A stretch of 28,204 bases of DNA, taken from NCBI GenBank assembly GCA_019894765.1, contig JAGXNT010000042.1, positions 1 to 28,204 of the forward strand. Reading direction: 5' to 3'. Positions 15,708 to 24,003 of this stretch are shown here, piece after piece. Source of the DNA: Candidatus Heimdallarchaeota archaeon. Its GTDB lineage: Archaea > Asgardarchaeota > Heimdallarchaeia > JABLTI01. Position 1 is the stretch's first letter, and the number at the start of each line of letters is the position of its first letter. The notes beneath the pieces were generated by a model. It saw nothing but the letters and a program-made list of their open reading frames with translations, searched no databases and had not been told where the DNA came from. A program made the translations under genes and the position numbers.

Positions 15708-16970
15708 TTGAAGTGCTGTTATGATCCTGAAATAGAATCCGATGGAACTTGTGCAAACTGCCGTGTTCCTTTATGTAAGACTTGCTTGACAGAAACTGAA
15801 CTAGGCGATGGACTTTGCAGAACATGTAGTCGTCAAAAGAAGATCCATCGTTTCAGCAGATACTCACAAATAGGTATGTGTGGCCTTGGTATGGTTTGGT
15901 TAGCAATTGCTTCTTTTATTTTATTTCCAGGGGATATGCAAAGTGGATTCACTTATGGTTTACTCGGTTTATTAGGCGCAATGGCTCTCAATTATGTTGT
16001 AGGAATACTTCTAAGACGAAGTTTTTTGTGGGGTCTTAGACCAGAACAGAAAGCATTTGTCAGTCTTCATCGTTATTCTGTCACAGGAGACAAAATGTAT
16101 CTTAATCAAGGCATTAGATTTTTGTCTAAAATTGAAGACAAGATTGTTTTCAAAGATGCTCTTTTTGATCAATTGGTGTCTATCCTCATTTACTTGCCTT
16201 ATGACTTGCCCCAAGATTGGGTAGCTTATTTATGTGAAAACTTTAGTTTAACAGAGCAAGAATTACTTGATGGAATTCTAGAATTCGGGATTGATGTTTT
16301 CGAAGAGAATATCTTTAACAATCATATCTATCAAGCAATAGAACCTTACATTGAAATCCTCAAACGAACTGATAATGAAAAATTATATCATGTCTTAATC
16401 GATAAGATTCTAGCTCGATTAAATACTATTGATTTCAAAGCTGTTAGTCGTCCTGCTGCTTATATCGTTCCAGGAATGCAGCAGCAACAACAACAGCAAC
16501 AAGACAGCCCAAATACTATTCGTGATCGTGCGTTCTTAACCGAACTAAAGATGATAGATGCTGAATTAGAAGATTTCTTAACAAGAACCAAACGAAAAAG
16601 CGATTGGAAAGCAATCAATGATATTCTAAGCAATTACGATTTACCAAAAGTCCCCAAAAGCACTTTTGAAGCAGCAAAAGCAATGGCTGCTCAAACCCAA
16701 AAACAAATGAAGGGACCAGATGGTATTGCAGGAACTTCCGATGATTTAGGTGATCCTAGTAAGGTGAAGATTTGTGCTGAATGTGGTATTTCATTTTCAG
16801 AAGATCAACTCTCAACCTATGTTTTCAGAGATATCTCTGTTAATGTCTGTTCAATTTGCAACAGAACATTGGAGAACGAAGGTCACCGAGAACCACGATT
16901 ATTGGCTAGTATTCGAAAACCCAAAGAATACAAGAAATTAGTCGATGAAACTGAAGAAGATGAAGATTAG
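15708..16970 (+). CDS. Zinc-finger / two-helix membrane / poly-Q protein
   Basis: 420 residues from a TTG start with AGAGGG 7 bases upstream. Residues 3-40 hold eight cysteines (C3, C4, C15, C18, C23, C26, C37, C40), resembling a B-box-type zinc finger. Two hydrophobic segments at about 51-73 and 79-101 make a membrane hairpin. A helical cytosolic region follows, then eight glutamines in a row (258-265) encoded by mixed CAG/CAA codons, then a short GPDGIAGTSDD segment near 340 like the Asp/Gly calcium-binding motifs of secreted proteins. A second four-cysteine zinc module (CAECG and CSICN) follows near 355-390, then an acidic tail. Zinc modules on both ends of a membrane hairpin suggest an assembly scaffold, but the function is unknown. 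Confidence 0.8.
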   Translation: MKCCYDPEIESDGTCANCRVPLCKTCLTETELGDGLCRTCSRQKKIHRFSRYSQIGMCGLGMVWLAIASFILFPGDMQSGFTYGLLGLLGAMALNYVVGILLRRSFLWGLRPEQKAFVSLHRYSVTGDKMYLNQGIRFLSKIEDKIVFKDALFDQLVSILIYLPYDLPQDWVAYLCENFSLTEQELLDGILEFGIDVFEENIFNNHIYQAIEPYIEILKRTDNEKLYHVLIDKILARLNTIDFKAVSRPAAYIVPGMQQQQQQQQDSPNTIRDRAFLTELKMIDAELEDFLTRTKRKSDWKAINDILSNYDLPKVPKSTFEAAKAMAAQTQKQMKGPDGIAGTSDDLGDPSKVKICAECGISFSEDQLSTYVFRDISVNVCSICNRTLENEGHREPRLLASIRKPKEYKKLVDETEEDED

Positions 16971-17104
16971 TTCTTTGCATTCTTCTCTAATATTTTTTTA
17001 TTAATTAATTGTGTACTCAATTGTTCCTATATTTACTATTCTATTGAAAATCGCAAAAAAATTATGAATTTCGAAAAATGCGTTGCAAACAAAATTAGAT
17101 AATC

Positions 17105-17113
17105 TTTTATAAC
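17105..17113 (+). promoter_or_regulatory. TATA-like box of the subtilase gene
   Basis: cttttataac, preceded by A-rich sequence, lies about 100 bases before the ATG at 17209 in an otherwise empty 238-base gap. It predicts a leader of about 70-75 bases. T-rich DNA at 16980-17005 probably ends the upstream transcript. Confidence 0.4.
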
Positions 17114-17208
17114 TTGAATCAATAATAGATTGTATCAGAAATATTTTTCAATTAAAACCAAACAACTTATTGTTTATCTACTAATAAAATAGTGAGTGGA
17201 AGATTATT

Positions 17209-20166
17209 ATGAAACATGGAAAAATCCTCTCGATTAGTTTATTATCACTATTTCTATTCTCAGCTGCAATGCCAGTAATTCTGTCAAATGCCGAATTTTC
17301 GAATGTTGCAGCCACAGAACCAATAGTTTACAAGAAAACAACTTTTGATTTAAATGGTGATAAAATTGATGACAAACTATTGAGAGATATTACAAGGAGT
17401 GGCAGTTTGTTTGTTGATGCTGTCTTATTCTATGATCAGAAGATTTCTTCGAGTGACAGAATTCGATTAGATCAATTAGGCGTTACATTTTCTGAAGAAA
17501 CTTGGGATCTAGGACGGAGAGTAGTAGTCTCATTTAATAAAGATCGACTTGATTTGATTACTAGTCTACCTGGTGTATCATTAGTAACCACAACTGAAAT
17601 TAGACATATTATGGTTGCTATTGATGGTGAAGACTTCTCTGACTTAGCTGTATTAGAACAATTTGAAGGTTCAGAAATCTTTTGGGGTGTTGGTTGTGCT
17701 GTTGTTCGTTATTATTCTGGTGTTGAATCAGATATAGCAAAAGTAGGTTCATATACTGTAATAGCTGACACAACTGATCAGAGATTTTATCCTGATGTTG
17801 TAGATGAAACCGATATTGGTGTCGGTATCAATACTGTACACACTGCTGGTACCATAAATGCTTCTTCTATGTGGTCCTTAGGCTACGATGGTGCAGGAGT
17901 CAAAGTTGGTGTAATAGACACTGGAATAAATGATGCTCATATTGGTTTTGAAGGTCGAGTTATTGATGCTGAAAGCTTTGTAACAGTTGCTAATGGTTAC
18001 GATTCTGATGATCTAACAACTACAGACTTTGATGGTCACGGTACACACACTTCTGGAATAGCTGGTGCAGGGGATGCCGCAGGATCTTATGTTGGAATAG
18101 CTAAAGAATGCAGCCTTTATATGGCAAAAGTAGGTTCTCCAGCAACCACACTTGGTGTTGTCGCTGCAATACAATGGCTAGCAAATGTCAAACAAGTGAA
18201 AGTTATTAACTTTAGTTATGGCACCGACTCTGGTGATAGTCCTGGTTGGGATCCTATTGAAATTGCTTTTGCTCAAGCTGTAAGGAACAAAGGAGTAACA
18301 TGTGTTACATCTGCTGGAAATGAAGGTGACCAAGGATTTTATACCGTAGGTGCTCCAGGGCATGATGATATGATTCATGTCGGTGGAATTGATGATTCAG
18401 GCACTCCAGTTTTAATGTACTATAGTTCTCGTGGACCTACTGGTGATAATCATATGAAACCTGATGTTTTAGCTCCTGGTTATCAAATAGTGTCTCTAAA
18501 CATCGGTACAACTACAGGTGTTACTACAAAAAGTGGAACCTCAATGGCTGCTCCTCATGTTGCAGGAGCAGCAGCGTTACTAATTGATGCATGTCAAACT
18601 GCTGGGTATGGAGTAAACCCTGGTTTAATAAAAGCCGCATTATTGAACACAGCAGTACCAGTTCTTGGAACCAATTCATTAATAGAAGGAAGAGGTTTAA
18701 TCAACGTTGGTGCTGCATGGACATATATTTTGAATGCCGGTTTACGAGATGGATTAAAATTAGTTGGCGCTTGCAATCCAGCTATTTCACCTTTACACTG
18801 GTGGTCTACAATGCATCAGGGAGAAGTAACTGAACAATATATTTCATGTATTTCTTCATATAAAACTAATTTATCATTAGAATTATCTGGTGATGTTGCA
18901 CCTTTTGTTACAATTGCATCTCCACCTTCAGTATGGACAAGTGTAGTTAAAGTAACTTATGATGTTCCAGTTGATGCAACAGTTGGTTCATATACAGGCA
19001 CTTTAACTTTCAAATATGAAACAGAAATTCTGGATACAGTAGATGTTGTTCTTGATGTTGCCGCTAGTAATGGACATAATATGCTTCTGAACTTCAAAAC
19101 TACTGATTGGGGTGTTGATCATTTATATGGTCAGTACATGTACTTCACTGAAGATATTCTAGATAATGGATGGGTTGTTAGCGAACAATTGGCAGATCTC
19201 GATTCGGGATTAATAGACAATTATGATATGGTTTGGTTACCCGATCCATTTTCTCTTGACTTTCCAAACGCCTACATGGATGATTTCAGTGTTGTTACAA
19301 CCTATAACGAATGGACAACAAGTGAAAAAACAGCTTTAACAAACTATGTTGCAGATGGAGGTTCAGTATTCCTATGCTTCAATGGACATTCCGAAGAAGA
19401 CATTGCTGGTTATGGAACAATACTAACTGGTACAAATGTTACAGCAATCAATGATTGGACATCACAATACGGCATAAATGTACAACCTACTATCTGGACA
19501 GGTGTTGCTACTATTTTGGTTGGTGGTGCAGATCCGCATCCATTTATGGCTGGAGTAGAAAACATCGATCATTGGGGCACTTCGATTCTTGTATCTGGTG
19601 ACGCTGTTCAAGTTACAGAATTAACAGCAGGATCCTCACATGCAACTTGTGCTACATACCAGCATGATAGCGGTGGAAGAGTTATTGTCTTAACGACAAA
19701 CTTCTGCTTAGACTCTGCAGGATACAAAAACACCTATAATTTCGGTGGAACACAAAATGACCAATTCGGACGAAACCTCGTAAGATGGGGAACAGCTCAT
19801 TCCAGAATGGAAAGAAATGACATCAATGTAACAGATAGTTTAATGACATTGCGGTACGACTTCATCAACGGAACAGAAACATTCGGTGGTTACGTTGAAG
19901 ATCCAGATGGTTATCAAGAATCTTTAGTTTGGACAGAAATTTCCACTGATTTGTGGGAAGCAACATACACCATGACCATTGGTGGAACCTACGAGTTCTA
20001 TCCAGAATGTGGTGAAGCTGGAATTGATGATTTTGATTATTATCTACATGAATTCACAACACCTACACCACCAAATGGTATTGGTCCAATTGTTGTAGCA
20101 ATAATCACAGGCTTCGGCTTAGCGGGATATGTTCTCGTTCAAAAAATCGGAAAGAAACAAAACTAA
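17209..20166 (+). CDS. Secreted, C-terminally anchored subtilisin-like protease (S8)
   Basis: 985 residues. Residues 1-35 are a signal peptide (KHGK then a hydrophobic core to about 27). Residues about 60-140 look like an I9-type propeptide. The S8 domain spans about 205-530 with the full catalytic set: D237 in GVIDTG, H277 in GHGTHTSG, N371 in SAGNEG and S445 in SGTSMAAPH. Beta-rich regions follow, including a segment at about 625-860 that resembles a glutamine-amidotransferase-like/DUF4350 Rossmann domain (NYDMVWLPDP, then WTTSEKTALTNYVADGGSVFL). A Thr/Pro linker and a hydrophobic segment at about 958-977 followed by KIGKKQN form a C-terminal anchor, so the enzyme faces outward. It is expected to degrade external proteins. 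An efficient terminator follows. A monocistronic gene by spacing. Confidence 0.95.
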   Translation: MKHGKILSISLLSLFLFSAAMPVILSNAEFSNVAATEPIVYKKTTFDLNGDKIDDKLLRDITRSGSLFVDAVLFYDQKISSSDRIRLDQLGVTFSEETWDLGRRVVVSFNKDRLDLITSLPGVSLVTTTEIRHIMVAIDGEDFSDLAVLEQFEGSEIFWGVGCAVVRYYSGVESDIAKVGSYTVIADTTDQRFYPDVVDETDIGVGINTVHTAGTINASSMWSLGYDGAGVKVGVIDTGINDAHIGFEGRVIDAESFVTVANGYDSDDLTTTDFDGHGTHTSGIAGAGDAAGSYVGIAKECSLYMAKVGSPATTLGVVAAIQWLANVKQVKVINFSYGTDSGDSPGWDPIEIAFAQAVRNKGVTCVTSAGNEGDQGFYTVGAPGHDDMIHVGGIDDSGTPVLMYYSSRGPTGDNHMKPDVLAPGYQIVSLNIGTTTGVTTKSGTSMAAPHVAGAAALLIDACQTAGYGVNPGLIKAALLNTAVPVLGTNSLIEGRGLINVGAAWTYILNAGLRDGLKLVGACNPAISPLHWWSTMHQGEVTEQYISCISSYKTNLSLELSGDVAPFVTIASPPSVWTSVVKVTYDVPVDATVGSYTGTLTFKYETEILDTVDVVLDVAASNGHNMLLNFKTTDWGVDHLYGQYMYFTEDILDNGWVVSEQLADLDSGLIDNYDMVWLPDPFSLDFPNAYMDDFSVVTTYNEWTTSEKTALTNYVADGGSVFLCFNGHSEEDIAGYGTILTGTNVTAINDWTSQYGINVQPTIWTGVATILVGGADPHPFMAGVENIDHWGTSILVSGDAVQVTELTAGSSHATCATYQHDSGGRVIVLTTNFCLDSAGYKNTYNFGGTQNDQFGRNLVRWGTAHSRMERNDINVTDSLMTLRYDFINGTETFGGYVEDPDGYQESLVWTEISTDLWEATYTMTIGGTYEFYPECGEAGIDDFDYYLHEFTTPTPPNGIGPIVVAIITGFGLAGYVLVQKIGKKQN

Positions 20167-20180
20167 AATTAAACTTTAAA

Positions 20181-20227
20181 GCGAAGAATTTACTTGATTC
20201 TTCGCAAATATTTTCTTTTTTTATTTC
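20181..20227 (+). terminator. Terminator of the subtilase gene
   Basis: A perfect 9-bp hairpin (gcgaagaat 20181-20189, attcttcgc 20197-20205, 7-base loop) lies 14 bases after the stop and is followed by T-rich sequence to about 20227. Confidence 0.75.
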
Positions 20228-20296
20228 CCTTGAAATTCTTTTATTTTTCTGATAAATTGCCACAAAAAAAAGCTTTTTACATCAACCGTAGCACTT

Positions 20297-20335
20297 AATA
20301 AAGTTGTAGAATAACTTTATTCGAGCACTATATAA
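20297..20335 (+). promoter_or_regulatory. Palindrome and TATA box of the profilin gene
   Basis: aataaagtt (20297-20305) and aactttatt (20313-20321) form a perfect 9-bp inverted repeat with a 7-base spacer. It ends 8 bases before a TATA-like tatataa (about 20329-20335). This is where an archaeal repressor or activator would bind. If tatataa is the TATA box, the transcript starts at or a few bases before the start codon. If taataaa inside the palindrome is used instead, the leader is about 35 bases and includes AAGGAG. Confidence 0.45.
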
Positions 20336-20358
20336 CAAATAATAAGGAGAATAAAACG

Positions 20359-20721
20359 CTGTCATTTGAAACAGAAGCTGCACGGTTACAGAAAAATGGG
20401 TTTATTGGAGCACTTGCTTTAGTTGGAGCTGATGGGAAGGTCTATTGGACAACACAGAACTGGCAAGTTGATGGGGCAACAATAATTGAAGCTTGGACTA
20501 AAAAAGCTCCCTGGATAGTAGTTCAAGGAGTCAAATACTCCACAATTGATGCAACAAATAGTCGATTGGTTTGTACCAATGTACAACAACAAGGTCATAT
20601 TGTAATAGCAAAAACTCCTTTCTGGCAAGGATTTATCATGGCTTGGTGTTCTCCAGCAAATCCTGTACGAATGGTTTATGTTGATATAGCAAAATTAGCT
20701 GGTACTGTAAAACCAGGTTAG
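20359..20721 (+). CDS. Profilin (actin-monomer and polyproline binding), CTG start
   Basis: 120 codons, beginning at CTG 20359. AAGGAG at 20343-20348 lies 10 bases upstream. No ATG, GTG or TTG occurs in frame before codon 94, so the frame either starts at CTG or carries a start-codon sequencing error. The order of elements is that of profilin: an N-terminal helix (residues 2-12), a strand GALALVGADGKVYWTT (17-32), a helix TIIEAWTKK (41-49), WIVVQGVKYSTIDATN (52-67; compare the G-x-KY strand of plant profilins), LVCTNVQQQGHIVIAKTP (70-87), FIMAWCSP (92-99) and a C-terminal helix VRMVYVDIAKLAG (103-115). Asgard profilins bind actin, and a heimdallarchaeal one has been shown to bind polyproline (from memory of published work). 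Roadblock/LC7 has a similar start but lacks the G-x-KY strand and this tail. It has its own promoter and terminator, and converges on a polyproline protein. Confidence 0.85.
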   Translation: MSFETEAARLQKNGFIGALALVGADGKVYWTTQNWQVDGATIIEAWTKKAPWIVVQGVKYSTIDATNSRLVCTNVQQQGHIVIAKTPFWQGFIMAWCSPANPVRMVYVDIAKLAGTVKPG

Positions 20722-20734
20722 CTATAAACAAAAT

Positions 20735-20770
20735 GATTCTCTTACAGAGAATCTAAAATCTATTTTTTTT
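20735..20770 (+). terminator. Terminator of the profilin gene
   Basis: gattctct (20735-20742) and agagaatc (20746-20753) pair perfectly over 8 bp around the loop tac. A run of eight T (20763-20770) follows, between the stops of the two convergent genes. Confidence 0.75.
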
Positions 20771-20772
20771 GT

Positions 20773-23700
20773 TTAATCTGTAAACATATTTTGAGCGGGA
20801 ATGTCATGAATTTTTGTAAAAATTGTTCCTTTCTCAACAACTCGTATAGTTGAGAGATCATATCCTGTTACATTCATTCTTGAGAGAAGTTTACCATAAT
20901 CTGCAAGTGACTGAACTTTTCTTCCAACAATTAAGGTTTTCAAAATATTATGTGAACATAATGAATCCTTTAGATCAACTCCAATTGTTCCCATTACTGA
21001 TTGAGAAATATCTGACATAATTTCCTTTTCAACAGTTGCATTTGAAAACAAGACAACAATTTCTCGAGAAAGCTTCTCACTAACTAGTATTACGGGGTGA
21101 TCGGATAATGATAATCCCAGACAAGTACCAACATGTCTTCCACTTGTTGTTCTAACTCTTAAACACTCCAATGGGAATATTTCTGATGGATGGAATGTTC
21201 GGGATGAATTTCTCAGTATTACTTTATTTTTAGTTATTTTATCTACTGATCCACTAGATACAAAAAATCTGAATGAATTTAAAATCTCATTTGGTAATAT
21301 GGGGAATCCCCGATTTAAGGAATAATTGATTAATGTTTTAGGTTTTAACGCTTCGCCTTCTGGGATTTTTAATTGCTTAGCTATTAGGTATTTTACTAAC
21401 CACAATTTCTCTTTTGACTTTTCTTCTGTAATATTTAGTCTATTTACTAAATAATCAATTAGAGTATTATCTGGTTCTTCTTTATCCAAAAGCAGTAGTT
21501 TACCCATCAATGGATGATGAACTTCTGCTATGATTTTTCCAATTTTCTCACCATGGCTTAAGTAACAATATTTACCGATGGGTGTTGTATTCTTATCTCC
21601 AATTTCTCCTTCCCATGGTGCTGTTCTGTATGGTTGGGTAGCTAATATGCACTCATTGCTACAAATTACAGAACCTCTTTTTATTCGAATTTTGTCTACA
21701 GGAACTATACCAAGAATCTCGGGTACTGGTCTTGTCTCACCTTGAGGAAAGTTAATGTTACGGAAATTAGCAAATTCTTGCAATCTTGTTATATGTAATG
21801 CAACATCTTTCTGTATTTGAAGTGATTCCATAACTTCACGAATAACAAAATTTTTGCGTTTATCAGCTAATTCTGTTAAATCTTCTGTTACCCAGAGTGG
21901 TTTTATTTGATCAAATATTTTATCAATGATATTTTGATTAGCCTCTGTTTCTGTTACTAAAATGAAACCAAGACGATTACTACCATAAACTACAACTTCT
22001 TGTAGATAACCTAAAAATTCTCTATTTGTCTCTTCAAGTGAATTAAAAAGAGCTTTTCCCGATAATTTCCAGGCTTCTGTTGATGCTTCAAGTAGCTTTG
22101 GAGAAATCATTGTTTCTTTTGTTGGTCTAATTAATTCTTCTTCTGTTTTTACTGGAAGATCAACTTTTTCTTCAACTTCAGCTTCTTGAGGTATAATTTC
22201 GGACACTAGATCTGTTTCCGCAATACTTTCCTCTGTTATAAATGACTCAGGGGGTGGGGGAGGTGGAGGTGGTGGAGGAGTTTGTTGTGATGGTGGTGGT
22301 GGTGGAATTGCTTCTGTAGGAATTGCTGGGACATCAATTACTTGAGAATCCTTTTCCTCAATGAGAGTTTCTATACCTTTAGTATCTATTTTGATTAATT
22401 CTTCAGGATCCATCGCTTCAATTTCAGAAACAACCGTTAAGTCTTCTGTCAGATCTTGCAAGCTATCGGAATCAACAATTTTATCTGTTTTTTGAATATC
22501 TGAAGAGAGACTACTAAATTGGGCTTTAGTTTTTGGGATTTTTTCCTCAATTTCTATAGGTGTAGCTATGGTTGTTTCTTCCTCATCTTTATCAATTAAT
22601 TTTGAAAGCAATCCCTCAAAAGATTGAAAAATTATTTGCTCAGTTAATTCATTCAGTTGTTTTTTAGAACCATTAATTTCAAAAGGTAATGAGAAATCTT
22701 CCATGCCAACAATTTCAAGTTCAAGCCCTGGTTGATAAATAGGTTGAGGAGTTTCTGGAATAATTAATGAATCGGATGGATGAATTATTTCTTCCTCTAT
22801 TGGATAAATTTCTTCTGCAATAGGGGTATCTGTTGTATCTATTAAGAAATAACTAATAGGATCATCAATTTGTCTCTCAAATTCAAGAGTTTCAATAAGC
22901 GGATCAATTGCTTTCTGCTTTTCAATTAATTCTGTAGCTTCTTCTGTGTTTGATTCAATACCAAATTCATCTGATACATACAAGTCATGGGAATCATCCA
23001 TAACTAGAGTGTCTTTTTGTAAAAGACTGAGGCAATTACAGTACTCCTTGATATCCTCTGAGAGAATTTTGATATAATCTTTTAATTCGTTAACTGATTG
23101 TTGGAAATCTAATAATGTTTTAAAATCAGGTAAGCCATTTCTAGCTTTTTTGGCACTTATTTCTAATTGAGTTGTTTTCACAGTTGCCAACATTTCAGCA
23201 AGAGCTCTGCGGTATTCTTTACGTATATCAATTTCATGAGTTAGCTCATTTGAGACTTGTTTTAATTCAGCTTGATTTTCTACTCCATGACCAAAAGAAA
23301 ACTTCAGATAATTCTCAAGAGTAAATTTTACTAATTCTCCTTTAGATGGATTTCTTTTTAGGTATTTTTCTCTTGCACCATATCTGTTTTGTGCCAGCCT
23401 AAGATCAAATTCAAGGGTTTCAATTTTTGTGTTCGCAGTTTCTGGATTAACCTTTTGCTCAGCAATCAGTATGTTTAGTTTCTGCATATTGTGATTAAGA
23501 TTTCGAATATTTCTCGCTAGTTCCTGAATCTCTCTTCTTATTTTTAAGTGTCTAAAGAAAGTTCGTGGAACATTGAATGTTGGAAGTAAATCTTCAATTG
23601 AAATTTTCCCAACTAAACTATTTGCACTTAATGGAATTTCTTTTGCATCAATGGCGTCCATTAATTCATCTTCAGAAGGTGCACTAACAGCTTTAAGCTG

Positions 23701-23811
23701 TTTCTCTAATACTTGCATTCTATTTTCAAAAATCTCAGAATCAATTTCCTCGAGAGCGAATTGCTTTTCAATTTCCATTATATCTTTAAGGATATCAATT
23801 CTGTTTCGCAT
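20773..23811 (-). CDS. Coiled-coil protein with polyproline tracts (candidate profilin ligand)
   Basis: 1012 residues from ATG 23811 (MRNRIDILKDIMEIEKQ). An upstream in-frame ATG at 23904 would add 31 hydrophobic, Cys-rich residues and lies on top of a TATA-like sequence, so it is rejected. Residues about 1-40 and 90-270 are charged heptad-rich coiled coil. About 290-500 is an acidic, low-complexity linker. Two proline runs, five residues at 503-507 and ten at 512-521, are separated by SQQT; the codons are mixed CCA, CCT and CCC, which argues for selection on the protein. About 580-1012 is folded, with a possible PRC-barrel-like segment at about 881-935 (VRTTSGRHVGTCLGLSLSD). No FH2, WH2 or EVH1 domain was recognised. 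It ends 52 bases from profilin, tail to tail. A role as a profilin-recruiting actin or membrane scaffold is inference. Confidence 0.8.
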   Translation of the reverse strand: MRNRIDILKDIMEIEKQFALEEIDSEIFENRMQVLEKQLKAVSAPSEDELMDAIDAKEIPLSANSLVGKISIEDLLPTFNVPRTFFRHLKIRREIQELARNIRNLNHNMQKLNILIAEQKVNPETANTKIETLEFDLRLAQNRYGAREKYLKRNPSKGELVKFTLENYLKFSFGHGVENQAELKQVSNELTHEIDIRKEYRRALAEMLATVKTTQLEISAKKARNGLPDFKTLLDFQQSVNELKDYIKILSEDIKEYCNCLSLLQKDTLVMDDSHDLYVSDEFGIESNTEEATELIEKQKAIDPLIETLEFERQIDDPISYFLIDTTDTPIAEEIYPIEEEIIHPSDSLIIPETPQPIYQPGLELEIVGMEDFSLPFEINGSKKQLNELTEQIIFQSFEGLLSKLIDKDEEETTIATPIEIEEKIPKTKAQFSSLSSDIQKTDKIVDSDSLQDLTEDLTVVSEIEAMDPEELIKIDTKGIETLIEEKDSQVIDVPAIPTEAIPPPPPSQQTPPPPPPPPPPESFITEESIAETDLVSEIIPQEAEVEEKVDLPVKTEEELIRPTKETMISPKLLEASTEAWKLSGKALFNSLEETNREFLGYLQEVVVYGSNRLGFILVTETEANQNIIDKIFDQIKPLWVTEDLTELADKRKNFVIREVMESLQIQKDVALHITRLQEFANFRNINFPQGETRPVPEILGIVPVDKIRIKRGSVICSNECILATQPYRTAPWEGEIGDKNTTPIGKYCYLSHGEKIGKIIAEVHHPLMGKLLLLDKEEPDNTLIDYLVNRLNITEEKSKEKLWLVKYLIAKQLKIPEGEALKPKTLINYSLNRGFPILPNEILNSFRFFVSSGSVDKITKNKVILRNSSRTFHPSEIFPLECLRVRTTSGRHVGTCLGLSLSDHPVILVSEKLSREIVVLFSNATVEKEIMSDISQSVMGTIGVDLKDSLCSHNILKTLIVGRKVQSLADYGKLLSRMNVTGYDLSTIRVVEKGTIFTKIHDIPAQNMFTD

Positions 23812-24003
23812 ATCAGACCCACAATAAACTATACTACATATAACTTTACTTCTATCTAATTTAAAAAAGATAACATATAAGAACGAAACTATTTCTGCAT
23901 TCATATATTATAGTTTACACTTTACACAGAAAATTATTAAATGAGTTTAAGATTTCTTGTTTGCAATCGATGTTTGTTAAGATATTAAAGGATTAGATAA
24001 TGA

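Noticed and set aside
20359..20721. Roadblock/LC7 identity for the profilin frame
   Set aside because: The first strand and DG turn would fit, but the G-x-KY strand, later strands and C-terminal helix follow profilin order.
22249..22305. Polyproline stretch as a simple DNA repeat or sequencing artefact
   Set aside because: The ten-proline run uses CCA, CCT and CCC in mixed order and keeps frame, so it is not a slippage repeat.
23812..23904. Upstream ATG adding 31 residues to the polyproline protein
   Set aside because: The extra residues are hydrophobic and Cys-rich, unlike the coiled coil, and the ATG abuts a TATA-like sequence.
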